From NCBI RefSeq assembly GCF_016808095.1, contig NC_068971.1:26060131-26124130 (forward strand): DNA of 64,000 nt, written 5' to 3'. The notes beneath the pieces are model-generated. The model made no database searches and was not told where the DNA came from. It was given only the letters and a program-made list of their open reading frames with translations. Source of the stretch: Vigna angularis. Its lineage: Eukaryota; Streptophyta; Magnoliopsida; Fabales; Fabaceae. The translations under genes were made by a program, and so were the position numbers. This document shows, piece after piece, positions 50,651 to 63,060 of the stretch (within the stretch, counting starts at the first letter, position 1; each line of letters starts with the position of its first letter).

Positions 50651-51169
50651 ATAACAAGGTAATAATATTTCAAAGATAATGTTGATGAATGTAATTAGTT
50701 GTATATGGAAACAAAGAAATTTTGTTTTGTTTAACAATGACAAAGTGGATGGTAAGGGAATTTTTAGGATAGTCTGATTGAAACCGTGGACATGGATTTA
50801 AAATAAAATATCTAGACCAAACTTTACATATTTTTATTTATGTATGTGTCCAATTAATTGTTTAACGGGATACAATAACATTGTTGAAACACTATATAAC
50901 CATGGTTTTATGTAAGGGATGTCGTCACAGTTTTTTTGGAATAACTTTTTGCAAAGGAGATAATATAACAATTTGGTCGAGGATTAAAAAGTTTATGTAA
51001 TATTGTTAAATGCTCGACCTTAAAGATAAGTTTAAACGACGAGTTATTTTTAGCAAGGCTTTTCAATCGTTTAAAAATACTATTTTCTACAGCGTTTAGT
51101 AAGACTAACTTGATAATAAAAAGTCATTTGGTAACATGAGCTTTTATACAAATTTTAAATAATGTGCAA
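50651..51169. other. Unassigned AT-rich stretch
   Basis: No gene supported and no clear termini. Confidence 0.4.
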
Positions 51170-52790
51170 CTGTAGGATTTTTAAGAGAACCATTTAAAGA
51201 GAATAGAGCAATTAACACACAATCATTTTTATACTGATTCACTCCACTAAGCTACGTCTAGTCTCCTCTATCACTTAGAGGGTTCCACTATAATCTTCAA
51301 CAACACCACTCCTTGTATCCCTAGTTAGTCCAAGTAACTATTGTTACTCTAACTAGAATCGAGTTTCACCCACTCCTGGTTGCGCAATATTCTTCACCAC
51401 TCTTGGTATCCTTAGACAATCTAGATATTTTCCTGATATGTTGTCTAGTTGAGTATCACCCACTCCTGGTTTTCACTAGACAACTTGTCTAGCAACAATT
51501 TAACTTCACCAAGTTAAATTTCAAGTGTTTTAATTCTCTTCAGAATTTACAATCAACAGATTGGTTACAAGTTCTTAGACGATAACTCTCACAGAGAGGA
51601 TATGTGCTCTATAAAATTTAATCTAACAAAATCACTGAATATTTTCTTTCTTCTCTCTTCTTACAAAAGTAAGCTTACATGACAATGAAGCTTGGGAGTG
51701 TTTCTTTTCTTGAGCTTTTCTCTCTCAGATTTCTCATGTGCTTTTTTTGAACTTTTCTCTTGGCAATGTTTGCTTTGAGCCTTTTTCTTCTGTATGTTAT
51801 TCTCTAGATTCTCTTTTTGGTTTATCTTCTATTTAAAGCCTTCTCAAAAATATATCCGGTAGACAAAGCTTAACTTTGATCTTTGAGTCTTCCTAGTCTT
51901 GTTGTATGTAGCAACCGTTGGTCAAAGTCAACTTGTCAAAGCATACATGTTTTTCAATACTTTGAAAAAAGTAGGTAGTACGATTTTCCACGTAAGACTT
52001 CTGATGAGAAGAACATTCCGTGAATGTTTTCTTTGTTCCTAACATCCACTTATGATCTGTATAGGATGGAGTAGGTGGATGCATGTAATAGGCAATCTAC
52101 ACAAAGTAGAGTAGATATGCATGCAACATGTATATCATTTCTCTTATCACTTTAGTTGTTTTAAAACGTTGAGCATTTAATAACATTTAATGCATGTTCA
52201 GAATAACAAAATGTTTTTTTACATTTTCTACCATTCAGGTAGGATCTGATCATGTAAGCTTTCTATCAAGATACCAAGAAAATTATGAAAACTTCATCGT
52301 TGAATGAAGTAGATCATTTGGCACATGGTATCGTCTATCCTATGTAAACGCTTTGGTTTTTTCTCTGTTCTATTCAACACATGTGTTTAACAATGTGCTT
52401 TTCAGCATAAGTTTTTGGAATATCATTTAAGACTTTTCGGCATGCTTTCCAAAAACATCGTTTAGACAATTTTATCGATTAGGACATATTGAGACTTTGT
52501 TTGATTAATAGCTAGCGGTTTATAACATTTGCATTAAGCAATACTCTCATTTACGCATTAATTAGGAAAATCGTTTAGAGGTGTGTCTGTTCATACTTTG
52601 GTGTTATACCAAGACTTTACCTAAGGTGTTTGGGTTTCTCAGAGCATTTTCACAAGTTGCTTATATTTTACCCATGTTGTTATTCTAATAATAACATTGT
52701 CATATGCTCATTTCGTTTAAAGTTTGTTAAACTTCAAAACACATGAGAACGTTTAGACAGTTCAGTCTTATAGAAGATCTTGTCTTAACA
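51170..52790 (-). mobile_element. LTR of a retrotransposon, minus strand (about 1.6 kb)
   Basis: On the minus strand a purine-rich tract (CAGAAAATGGGAGAT, 52791-52805) is followed by TGTTAAGACAAG, the expected polypurine tract plus LTR start. Toward the other end are two similar blocks ('actaactagggatacaagg' and 'attgtctaaggataccaag'), then 'gtgaatcagtataaaaatg', a TATA-like promoter/R layout, and 'ctcttaaaaatcctaca'. The far boundary near 51170 is approximate. The organisation recalls plant Ty1/copia LTRs of the SIRE type, but class is not proven. Confidence 0.55.
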
Positions 52791-53260
52791 ATCTCCCATT
52801 TTCTGATGTTTAACAAATACATATCTAAATGATATGATTTTTTTAGTTTAGTGCAGAAGTGCATTTATAAACCTTAAAAAAATTTTAGTCGTTTAAATAT
52901 CTTGCGAGTAAATTTTTATTATTTGGTTGTCTTTTATGCATGCGGGTTAGTTTTCGTAACAAATAATCAAGGCATGATAAATAAACAGAGTATAATATAC
53001 ATAAAAGACTTATATTTAAACGCATAAACATAAACATGTTACATTAACATGAATGTGTATGGTGTTATGCATGAGAACTTTTAAGAATCTGGAGACTCCC
53101 CTTGATTTTGTACTATCCTATTTTATCTTATTGTCTAGTGTACTCCCCCTGCGTAGATGCTCCTAGATGTTGATGCGTCTATCTCTTTTCTCCCCCTTAT
53201 TTGATAAACATCAAAAAAGGTGAAAGGAGAATGAGAGATAACATCACCGCCTGATAGAGA
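52791..53260 (-). mobile_element. 3' internal end of the same retrotransposon
   Basis: On the minus strand, before the polypurine tract, lies further purine-rich sequence (AAATAAGGGGGAGAAAAGAG at about 53180-53200, CGCAGGGGGAGTACAC at 53136-53151), common downstream of pol in plant LTR retrotransposons. A frame at 53135-53401 ends IYAGGVH; it has no recognised domain. Confidence 0.4.
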
Positions 53261-53474
53261 TGATGTGAGAGAACGAAAAATATTAGTAAAGAAAGCCAAC
53301 ATGGTTGGCCAACGTTGTGTTAGTAAAGAAGGCATATGGAAAGTTGCAAATGTGCGTGGATTACACAAATCTGAACAAGGCATCCTACCCCTATCCAACA
53401 TAGACCGACTCGTAGATGGAGCAGTCGACCAAAACGTTATAAGCTTTCTAGATACCTAGTTAGTACATAACTAG

Positions 53475-54491
53475 CACTAGTGGAAAAAAAAATGTATAAC
53501 GTCACACATTCAACGTCCAACCACTGAATAGCCAACGTTAAAAATGATCGGTGACATTTTTGTAAATAAATGCAATTATATATTAGACGCCAATTAGAAT
53601 TGTAATTCGACGTTAATTTGTTATATTGGCTAAATTTTGTGAAAATGCTTGGCGCGAAGGTGAAAATGTATTTAAGTATGACGTCGAATTCCCTATAATT
53701 AGACGTCAAAATGATATAAAATGTCGAATGACCCAACGTTAGACGTTAAAAGGTTAGTGAATTCAATAAAAATTTGAGCGGGAGATTGAAAATTCATTCA
53801 CTTTATCTTAATGCGCGATACCCTCTTCTCTACTCAAACTTTTCTTGAACGAAATTTGACGACCATCACATGTAATCTTTCTTTCATTTGTTACAAATGC
53901 ATGTTAATTAACTACTTTAGGTATGATTTCCGTTTGTTTTGGCCGATTATTTTCATGTTCTTGTCCTTCATAGGCGCATTCTGCTTTCTCTCTCACTGGT
54001 GACGACATTTTATTTCGACGAACCCACCTTTTGAAGGTTCGTTTTCGTTTTCGTTTTGAAGAAATTATTTGTTGAACTTGTTTGTTGTTTTTTTTGTTGA
54101 ACTTGTTTGTTGTTGTTGTTGTCTGATTGAACTTCTTTGTTGTTGTTGTTGTTTGATTGAACTTCTTTGTTGTTTGTTATTGTTGTTTGTTGTTCATACT
54201 ACACTACACGTTCATAGTTCATGCTTTATAAAATACCAAAAACTAAAATTTGTTGTTTTTCTATTTTTCAGGTCTCTTAGAGTTGTGAAAAAGGATCACA
54301 ATTAATTAAAAAAAACAAAAAAATTGATTAACGTCGAATATTGACAAAATTCGACATTAATTTGCTTTACTATGAACGTCGAATCGTTCTATGTTCGACG
54401 TCAATTTATCGTTTCCCGATATGACGTCGACCTCGAATTCGACGTGAAATACCGAAAAACACCGACGTTATATGGTGTTTTTGTACTAGTG
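53475..54491. mobile_element. Non-autonomous CACTA transposon #5 (1.02 kb)
   Basis: Left end CACTAGTGGAAAAAAAAATG and right end, reverse complemented, CACTAGTACAAAAACACC, each followed by TATAACGTC. The 3-bp duplication TAG is present on both sides (53472-53474 and 54492-54494). Subterminal words AACGTCGAA / TTCGACGTC and GACGTCAA recur at both ends, often forming the palindrome GACGTC. The interior has no gene, only a TTGTTGTTGAAC-type low-complexity tract (54065-54190). Confidence 0.92.
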
Positions 54492-54556
54492 TAGATTCCT
54501 AACACGAAGACCGAAAAACAAAAGATGACATTCATTATGTATTAGACTAACTTCTA

Positions 54557-55062
54557 TTATGAAGTTATGTCTTTTTTCCTGAAGAACACTAGAGCACGTA
54601 TCAAAGAGTTGTGGAGAAGGTGTTCAAGCATCTACTTGGCAAAAGTGTGGAAGTATATATGGTCAACATGGTGGTCAAGTCCCCAACCCTAGTACTCCAC
54701 TCCCAAGGTGTATTTAAAGTATTCTCAGCTTTAAGATCATATAATTTAAGGCTTAACCTCGAGAAGTGCATGTTCGGGTGGATGACAACAAATTTTTAGG
54801 TTTTATGTTGACACAACGAGGAATAGAGGAAAACCTTGAGAAATGCCAAGCGATTATTGACATGAGGGTCCCTAAGAATGTCTAGGAGGTGTAATGGCTC
54901 ATAGGACGGATGACGACCCTCTCCTACTTCCTACCCTAATTAGCGGACAAAACATGACCCATGAGGGAATCTGCAGTTATTACTTCGGAGCAAGAACTAT
55001 GACAACATGAATTCTTTTAGCTAAGTACTTCTGGCCGACCACAAAAGCAGAATGCGTCTCCT
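54557..55062 (+). mobile_element. Degenerate Ty3/gypsy reverse transcriptase fragment
   Basis: Conceptual translation shows YQRVVEKVF, VEVYMVNMVVKSP, LNLEKCMFG, KFLGFMLTQRGIE and a KCQAIIDMR block followed by LIGRMTTLSYFLP, the order of the gypsy reverse transcriptase and the linker before RNase H. The catalytic YVDDM box reads YMVNM, so both Asp are lost; a frameshift lies near 54778 and stops near 54880. Inactive. Confidence 0.88.
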
Positions 55063-56740
55063 TTGGCTACAAAAGCAAAGGCAAGTGCATTGGTCACAGT
55101 GTAACAAGTGATAAATATCGTTCTCTTCCAAGGAAAAAATGCAACAATCGATAACTCTTGCATTCTAACTCGATTAGACCACAAAGTTCATAAAAACACA
55201 AGAAACTCTTTGGTCTTTTCATCAAACAACTGTGTGTGTGTTCAAGAAAATGTAACATATAGTATTTACAATTTATTAAGACTAAAGTTCATCCACTTCA
55301 TTCTCATGCATTAACAAACATCTCAATTCGATATTCAAGTCAAAATCAACTCACTTTTATACTTAATCCTATCTCTAGTGACTTTGACGTATACTACCTC
55401 ATCAAGTTCCAATTCCTTGAATCCTCAACAAGTAATCATACATTAAGTTCAAGAGTCTTAAGATTACTAATGAATCATGTTATATTCTTAGATACAAACA
55501 TTCATTAGGCATTCAATTTTAAGTCTAGATTCAAGTCCTATTTTCTAATAAATAAAAAATCACAAATCAAGCATGGAAACAATCCACGTAAAGAATTAAG
55601 CACAAAAATTGAATACTAACATGATTTGGAAAAACATATATCATTATTAGCTCAAAAATACATCAGAGTTTCATGTTTTACAACCAATCTCAACGAAAAA
55701 TAGGGTTAGTCCACCATGGTGGAAACTACACAAGAGTTCCATGTTTTACAATCAAAATATTATATATATAAATTACTAAAAATATTAATAAAATAATATT
55801 ACAAAGGCTAACAATTTTTGTAAACTACAACATTATATAAAATTTTTGTATTTAATTCTTATAACTAGTATTAATTATAATTTTAGTGTTATAAATATAG
55901 GTATATCCAAATATATTTAATTATAACTAAATTTTAAATTAGTTATAATGTATTATGTAAAAAAGGTAAGACGTTTTATAAAAGTAAAAGTTTGTAGGTA
56001 GAGTATCTATTCATAAATAAGGAGCATATTAAAATAATTATCAAATAATAAAGTGAAAAAAGAGAGTGTGTAAGAGAGATATAAAACTAACATCAAAAGT
56101 AGATCCTTTTCTGTCTCTATATATAATTATAAATATTTCCAATTAAATGTATCACTAATAATATTATTATTTTTAAGTCTTAAATTACTCCATCAAAATT
56201 AATAATTAAAATATAATTTATAACTATGACTTAAATTATTTTACTATTTCATATTTGTTTCTTTAACAACAAAATATAAAAATAGTAGTAATAAATCACT
56301 TTTGATAGTTTAGACATATAAATCTTAATTCAGTTTACGCTAGATGTGGTACGGTAATTTAGATGTATCGAATCAGGTTGAAGCAATGAATTGAAAATAA
56401 TGTTATTCTATTATACCAAATTACACGTGTTACCACCATTATACTATTTAGTATAATCTTTTCTTTTGTTGGAAAAAGAAAAAGAAATCCTGTTAAGGGG
56501 TGGTTTAGGTGGGCAACCTAGTAAACCATTCCATGTTTGAATAAAGTACTTAAATCATAATTAACGTAGTATTGGTTCACCTAAAAGAACCACCATATTT
56601 AACATGTTATATCTTTAGCATTTGGAAATCTATTATGTGAATGCAATTTAAATACACTGGTACTACCATGAAGTATTATCAAATTGGAGATAGAAAAAGC
56701 TATGCTCACAAATCTGTCTTCTACTCCCTCAAAATCATAT
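55063..56740. other. Repeat-like and AT-rich intergenic DNA
   Basis: Adjacent to the gypsy fragment, 55085-55740 has the composition of retrotransposon non-coding sequence, with a duplicated phrase 'agagttccatgttttaca' (55665-55680 similar to 55732-55749). The rest is AT-rich with nothing recognisable. Confidence 0.4.
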
Positions 56741-57113
56741 ATATACATACGTATAAATGGAGTAGTAGAATACAACAAACGTGCGTCGTTTTAGTCTTTT
56801 GATGACCAGTTGCGTATATACGTTTTTCTCTGATCATTGTTCAATCACATCATCACTGTTGCCAACTTTACCCACAAATTCAATCCAAATTTCTTCCTTT
56901 ATCTACAGAGGAGTCACACTCTCGAATCGATGGCACCCTCTGATCTTCACGCCAACCACGCTATTATTCTTCACTCTATCTGAGCCCTTCATTACCTCGC
57001 AGCACTGCCTACGTGGCGCCTGTTCATTCACCCACATCTTTTAGTTAAAAGCGATTTAATAAATTCATAAATTTAATAAATTAAAGAATGTTATACTTCT
57101 TAAAATTTAATCG
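56741..57113. other. 3' flank of the DUF604 gene
   Basis: A TATA-like word (TATAAATGG, 56751-56759) precedes an 87-residue frame (56781-57044, plus) that has no recognised motif. I do not regard it as a gene. The DUF604 gene ends at 57114 on the other strand. Confidence 0.35.
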
Positions 57114-59124
57114 CTAATAAAAAGTGTTAGAGAACGTCTTCATAAAATCTAAATCACACACCTTTTTCCACACATCCGCCGTAAACAGTGAAGCAAAAAC
57201 GTCCACGTATTGCACGTCTAAAGCCTGCGCGTAGTCATCACGCGTGCACACGTTCCCCGGTGAGTCTTCGTGCCTTCTATAGATAGACCGGGTCTTGTCC
57301 ACGTCCCAGCTGAGAACCCGATCCAGCATATACACGACTGGTTTCTCACACGGGTCGGAACTAAGGGTTCGGGTATTGAAAGTAAACGGGCCATCACTCC
57401 AGCTCCGCCACGAGCGGAAAGTCCGAAACGCCGTTTCTAGTTCCTTGGCCGTGCGTAGAGAAGGGTATATCTCAACGCTGTAACCCCACGACACCGAAAC
57501 GGACCAGTTTCGTCTGAGGTCGTAACAGAAGCTCTTCTGTAGGGTTCGACCCGTATCTGTTTCGTAGGCGGTTACCAGTTTTTTAACAGCGTCAACACGG
57601 GTCATGCCGGGAAATATCGGGTCCACATAATCCAAGTGGTGCAAGGAAACCAACGGTGCCACCGGATGTGACGCTAACAACCCATATGGGTTCCCACGTA
57701 TATCTACCTGTAATGAAAAAAACATTAATTAAAACAAAAATAGCAAATCGGTGATTTGATAAAAACTAGTAAAAATTGATTCTCAAAAGAATATATTAAA
57801 AATTGCTTAAAATAATTGTTGCACCTACCATTAAATAAATTGATTTTAGAATAAATACTATAATATGTGTCACTCATGTTATTTGAAATTATTCAGCATT
57901 ATAACATTAACCTGCCATGATTAGCTTTCAATAAGAAATTAACTTTTTTATTTCATATTATCTTCTAATGTTATTTCAAGCATGATTAAAAATGGTAGAA
58001 GTATTATAAGTTGTTAATTGAGAGTAAAAGTGTTTTCAATCAACAATTCATGCCTTGTAACTCAAAATCACTTCTAGAATTAAGTTTTTTATTAGCTCAC
58101 TGAATCTCCCATTAAGAAATTTTATTATATTACTAATATTGGAAACCCTCGAAAATCATAAAATTAATTAAACCATAACAGAAAACTTAATTTCTGATAA
58201 TGTGCCTGTCCAACACTAACAAAAATAGAGAGAAAAAGATCAAACCTGATGAAATCCTGGTTCTTTGGTGACCTGAACACCAATCTCACTGATACAACTC
58301 TGAATTTTCTGATCAGACCCATAAAACTCTGCGTAACGATCAATGCAACCGTCCAAAATTCTCGCCAACTCCTTCGCCAAAGGGTAACTTATCGCAAACC
58401 CACCACCACCAAACGCCATAGTGTAAAAGTGTATCACATCCTGTTCCACACTCTCAGAATTCCCACCCACGTAGTACATTTCATTATGATCATACTTCGA
58501 CAACACCTTAACCAGGTTGTCGGTGAAGAAAACGGTGTCGTCATCACCCATTACAAACCACCTCACGTTTTCCACCCCCAGCTCGAAGCTCTCCTTCACA
58601 ATCCGCGCCACACGAATAGCGGATCGCGACCCGTACGAGCACGTGTACTGGAACGCCGACGTGTCACCGGACACCTTATACGGCGGTGAAGTCTCGGGCC
58701 ACGTCGCGTTCCCAGATGGGTGGCTGTCCAGCCACACGAAGCCTCTGGTGACACCACTACGCCACCAAACGTCGGAGTATTGGCGGCGCGTGTCCCACGT
58801 GGCGATGGAGCCGCCAATACCGAAGAGGAGGTGGGAGATGTTGGTGGGTGGTTGTTGGTGAGTGGTTTTCTGTTGTTGGAGCACGTATTTGAAGGATGTG
58901 TGGTTGTTGTTATGGTAATGGTATTGGTTGTAGGATAGTGTAAGGTGAACAATTAGGGTTATGAGGAAGAAGGTTGAAGCTGCAAGACCAGCTTTGAAGA
59001 AGAAAAAGAGAAGTTCGGTGGGTTTGATGTTGGGAAAACGAAAGGTTTTCCATGAGTTTTTGAAAGGATCTCGAACTGAGTCCACAGCACAAGACATTGG
59101 AATGAGATTCAAATTCTGGAGCAA
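57114..59124 (-). CDS. DUF604 / GT31-like type II membrane glycosyltransferase, two exons
   Basis: Exon 1 is 59124-58246, exon 2 57707-57114, intron 58245-57708 (538 bp) with CAG/GTTTGATC donor and TTTCATTACAG acceptor, phase 0. Joined product is 490 residues from the first Met, or 481 from Met10 (59097). Residues 39-65 form a single hydrophobic segment, a Golgi-type signal anchor. The luminal domain has the family's blocks: a RGFVWLD segment, the DxD-type VMGDDDTVFF (Asp194-196) that binds metal and nucleotide sugar, MAFGGGGFAISYPLA, and, across the junction, GFHQ|VDIRGNPYGLLASHPV. DUF604 (PF04646) begins near the DDD motif. Plant DUF604 proteins are fringe-like members of GT31 in domain content; substrate is unknown. 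Length, two-exon layout and motifs all fit an intact gene. Confidence 0.93.
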
Positions 59125-59161
59125 CGATGAAAGTAGAAAGGATATGATATATTATATGATG

Positions 59162-59170
59162 TGATATATA
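59162..59170 (-). promoter_or_regulatory. Putative TATA box of the DUF604 gene
   Basis: On the minus strand TATATATCA lies 38-46 bases upstream of the first ATG (59124) and 65-73 upstream of the second (59097). A transcription start about 30 bases downstream would leave almost no leader for the first ATG, which slightly favours the second. The region has several AT-rich alternatives. Confidence 0.35.
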
Positions 59171-59189
59171 ATAATATGCACACAAAAAC

Positions 59190-60157
59190 GTACAATGTAT
59201 TTGTTGTCCAAGGTAAGAGTATAGTAGTTAGTGGCTTGAACGTTTTCCATTTTAATATAGTGATGTGGGTGCCTACTCCTCCTATATGAGATCAACCCTT
59301 AAAGTCAAATCAATATTAGTACAAATATTTGTGCCTAATTAATTCATTTTATGACTTTCAACCTCACTCTTTAATGGAAAATTATTTCTTTCCTTCTTTG
59401 GAAATTAAAATTAAAGTTATTATTTCAACGTTCCACTTTATAATTATGTTTTTCCTTTTTTCTCTCGAAATTCCAAGATTATTGGCTGCTTTCAAAGTTT
59501 CCTTCCATGTACTCAAATCTTTTTAATCGGTAAAAAATGCTTGCATATTATTTCTTTTATCTTCAATGTTTCATTTTTTTTATTTTAAAACAAGTTAGAT
59601 TAAACTAATTTTATTTGATTTTATTTCCTTTTAATGTTCATTGACAACATGTATTTTTCTAGACGTGCATTTTCTGTTTTTAGACACACCAATAGTATTC
59701 TCTCCCAAAGTGATTTTTTTTTCTTTTAATTTGTAAGTGGTCACTCGGAATTTCAGCCTGAGAAAAGATGACTTTGGCGAAGAGATGGAGCCCAACATTA
59801 ATCTAATTTTCATCTGAGACAAACATGTCTCAATCGAATTCGAACGTAATATGTACCTATGTTCTGTTCTTAGTCATAGATGAATGTTTTTTCTCCATAC
59901 AGGGCCTTTCAAAGCAAGAGTTTTGCCCATTTTCTTAACTGAAAACGTACCATTCCATGAGACAAAAGGAGTCAAATGTTGAACATGCTGTTACCAACTT
60001 TTCCATATACAAATTTAGCGTGAGCATTAAGTTGAAGCCTTCTACTAAAAGGGAAATGGAAAATAGCTCTTAAATGCTAACAAGAATTGTTTGTACGTAC
60101 CACCTCATCAATAATAATAGTAATATACTGAACTACCCTACTATTGAAAATTGATTA

Positions 60158-60209
<52 letters not shown>

Positions 60210-61190
60210 ATAGAAATTATTATTATATTTTATGTAATAAATTAAATATTCTATATTTAAAATATATATTAATAGAAAACTTTTGATAAATATAATATGA
60301 CAATTCAACGGAATTTTAGTATATTGAAGTTGACATAACTAAACATATGTTGGAAATATCTTCCTCAGTTAAGGGTATCCTCTCCTTGATCAAGGGAAGC
60401 AATTTTCTATGCATGGGAATATAGAAAATAATTTATTTAAAAATTTTGAAATTATTTCTTTGACAATTGGAAATATAAACATTCATTTTTGGAAAGGTTG
60501 AATAACATTTAATATTTACTTGTAATCTTGACCATAAAGAGGGTTTTTGAGAGAGTAATACGAATAAAAGAGAAAACTAACTAAACAATAGTAAGATGAA
60601 AATCGATTGAGAAAAAAAAGAGAGATTCAATAAATCTTCATGATATTGTTACGAGTCATCTAACCAAAAATGAGTTAGTATACTATCCTCTCGAAAAAAG
60701 AGAGATCCTTTTTGAATGTTACTATGTTTTCATTTAGATACTTTAATTTTTCCTTTTCCAAATAAATTAATGGTATAAATGTAGTTACATGAAGATTTTA
60801 TTTAAAAAATAAAAAAGAAAAAGAAAAATATGAATGATTACATCAAATCCATGTTAAAAGTATATTGCCTTTATAGGAAAAAAATTATTATAAAAAAAAA
60901 TTGATGATTTCTTATATGAAAATCATTTCAAACTTTGAATTTCAAATAGGCAAATTTTGCAACACATTAAAAAGTTTATTATTAGTCAATCCTTACACAT
61001 TCTAAAATGTTTTTATTAGTCAACATATTTTGACGCCATCTGTCAACATTTAACAGAAAGGGCTTAATTGTTACGATTTTAGAAAATTTAGGATCCAATT
61101 GAGACCATTTTTAACAAGAGGACCCACTTGAGATTCTTCAACAAATATGAGGACCATCCGATGGTTTAAACCTAATTTTTAAAATTTCTT
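59190..61190. other. Intergenic AT-rich DNA
   Basis: No supported gene. A broken (AT)n tract lies at 60162-60210. Around 61040-61160 there is a phrase ('gacgccatctgtcaac' and 'ggatccaattgagacc') of a kind common in dispersed plant repeats, without definable ends. Confidence 0.45.
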
Positions 61191-61194
61191 TCTT

Positions 61195-62060
61195 TGGATG
61201 ATTTAGTATTAGTCTTTTTCGGTCTACCCTTACTAGGTTTTCTTGTAGTTTGAATTAGCTCATCATTTTCTTCAATATTACAATCTCCCTTCTTCTCAAG
61301 CATATATTAGCTCATTTAGAAGTTATTTTCAATTCCTCCAAAAAATAAATCTCCTTAGACGTCAAAGGATTAGTAACTCCCGATGAACTATTATGAGTTA
61401 AATCTAATTGTTGTAAACCCTACAAACTTTGACAATGGGAGTGACATCCTTCATAGGAGACATATCGGTCAAGTAATCAAATTCCACTAGTTGAACTCCA
61501 TATATTAGAAAAAGGCAAATTCATCAACATATTAAAAAAATTATCATTATTCAGTCCTCACACATTCCAAAAAATGACTTTAATTTTGAAAAGTTTGTGC
61601 TTTTTGAGGATTAAGTATTAGCCTTCTTTAACCTACCCCTACTAGGTTTTCTTGTGGTTTAAACCTTCTCATCATCCTCTTTAGTATTAAAATTTCCCCT
61701 CTCATTAAGCATATTAACTCATTTAGAAACTTTTCCAATTCCTTCACAAAATGAGTCTTCTTACATGTCATAGGAATAGGAATTGTCATTGAATTACTGA
61801 GTTGAATCTAATTATTGTAAACCCTACAAACTATTAACAATGAGAATGACATCCTCCAAAAGGAGACACACCAGTCAAGAAATCATAATCTATTGACACA
61901 CCACCATTAAGATTCTTAACGAGAGAAGATTCATTCACAACACAAATATTATCATGATTATCCAGTACTCGCTCAAGCTCAGGTTGTATCACATTAGGTT
62001 GCACAGACTGATAAGTGTGAAAAATAGTTGTTTTTACACTTATAAATGAGCTCAATCTTG
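61195..62060 (-). repeat. Tandem duplication of a decayed coding-like segment
   Basis: Two direct copies of roughly 300-400 bases (about 61195-61560 and 61600-61900) share 'taccc.tactaggttttctt', 'agctcattta.aa', 'attgttgtaaaccctacaaa' and 'gagtgacatcct.cat.ggagaca'. The minus strand can be read in broken frames with a basic RGRxKK-like stretch in both copies and a continuing frame of 73 residues at 61834-62055. It might derive from the first reading frame of a LINE, but this is a guess. Confidence 0.5.
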
Positions 62061-62159
62061 TAATTATTCATGTTGTTCCTCATTGAAAAGTTGTAATAGG
62101 TAGTAGATTGTTATGTAAAATATTGTACAGGAAAGGGTGTATTATTTAGACTCTGTCAA

Positions 62160-62287
62160 CCAATCTTCGCAAAGCGAAAGCCAAAATTCGCACTGCCAGA
62201 AGAAGGAAATTCGCATAGCGCATCAGTACATGTGCGCTGAGCGAATAACATTAGTTAAAGTGCAGCAGTTAAGAAAATTCGCATAGC
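62160..62287. repeat. GCATAGCG-type repeat hosting LTR B (left part)
   Basis: Contains TTCGCAAAGCGAA, TTCGCATAGCGCATC and GTGCGCTGAGCGAAT, resembling units of the minisatellite in solo LTR A. The interrupted unit continues at 63892 ('atagcgcaccagtacatgtg') after the inserted element. It probably belongs to a further LTR of the same kind that runs off the window. Confidence 0.6.
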
Positions 62288-62539
62288 TGATAATGCTAAA
62301 TTTTACCATTATTTAAGCATCATTTTAGTAGCAAAATCAACTCCTTTCTAACTTATAACTTGCTTAATCCTATTCTTTTGTCTTGTTTTCTAAATAATTG
62401 TGTTTTTAGCTACTTTGATGTACTTTCATCAATAATCCCTTATTTTGTAGCTAAAAATGAGCTTGGAAGAGTCTCCAACAATGTATAGAACTGGACCAAG
62501 AAGCAAGCACATGCAGAAATGCCATCAGCAGCGCAAGAA

Positions 62540-62965
62540 CGCTCGTCGCAGAGGGGACGCTCGCCCATAATAAGTGGACGCTCGTCTAGAGTTGAAGCAC
62601 GAGCGGACGCTCGTCCAGAAAGGCAGAGGAGGACGTTCGTCCAGCCAGGCAGGACGCTCGTTCAGCGAAGAGAGAATTGGACGTTCGGCCAGCTAGCAGA
62701 AGTGGACGTTCGTCCAGCTAGTAGAGAGGACGCTCGTCCTGTGGACGTACAAGAGGATGCTCGTCCAGCGAGCTAATAAGAGGATGCTCGTCCAGAGAGA
62801 GTTAAGAAGACGCTCATCCAGAGGGAGAAAAGAAGACGCTCGGCCAGCGAGTGGACGCTCGCCCAGGAGAAGTGGACGCTCATCCCGAAGAGGACGCGCA
62901 GTGGACGCTCAGCCAGGCAGAAGTGGACGTTCGTCCAGACAGGCAGCGCTCGTCCACTTTCATTT
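62540..62965. repeat. GGACGCTCGTCCAG minisatellite in LTR B
   Basis: About 20 units of 14-30 bases built on GGACGCTCGTCCAG, with the variants GGACGTTCGTCCAG and GGACGCTCGCCCAG. Each unit has 5-bp inverted arms (GGACG / CGTCC) around a two-base loop. It can be read as long Arg/Ser-rich frames in all phases, which is a side effect of the repeat and not a gene. Confidence 0.92.
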
Positions 62966-62976
62966 CCAGAGAGTTT

Positions 62977-63060
62977 CACGCCCGGGCGTGACAAATGGGG
63001 CGCCCGGGCGTGACTTTCCAGAGAGTCTCGCGCTCGGGCGCGATTGACAGAGGGCGTTGG
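62977..63060. repeat. CG-rich perfect palindromes in LTR B
   Basis: CACGCCCGGGCGTG (62977-62990) is a perfect 14-bp palindrome, followed by CGCCCGGGCG (63001-63010) and by the near copies CGCTCGGGCGCG and GTTGGGCGCG. Spacing is 20-25 bases. These are among the most CpG-dense points of the window. Confidence 0.9.

Noticed and set aside
54069..54305. 78-residue frame with Cys/Leu runs
   Set aside because: It is the translation of a TTGTTGTTG low-complexity tract inside CACTA #5.
56781..57044. Possible small gene behind a TATA-like word
   Set aside because: The TATAAATGG word is well placed, but the 87-residue frame has no recognised motif and such words are common in this AT-rich DNA.
62540..62965. 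CRISPR-like array of repeats
   Set aside because: Repeats are degenerate and directly adjoining with no unique spacers of constant length, and the DNA is from a plant. It is a minisatellite in an LTR-type element.
62519..63047. Arg/Ser-rich reading frames of 85 and 96 residues
   Set aside because: They are produced by the GGACGCTCGTCCAG minisatellite, which stays open in several phases; not a gene.
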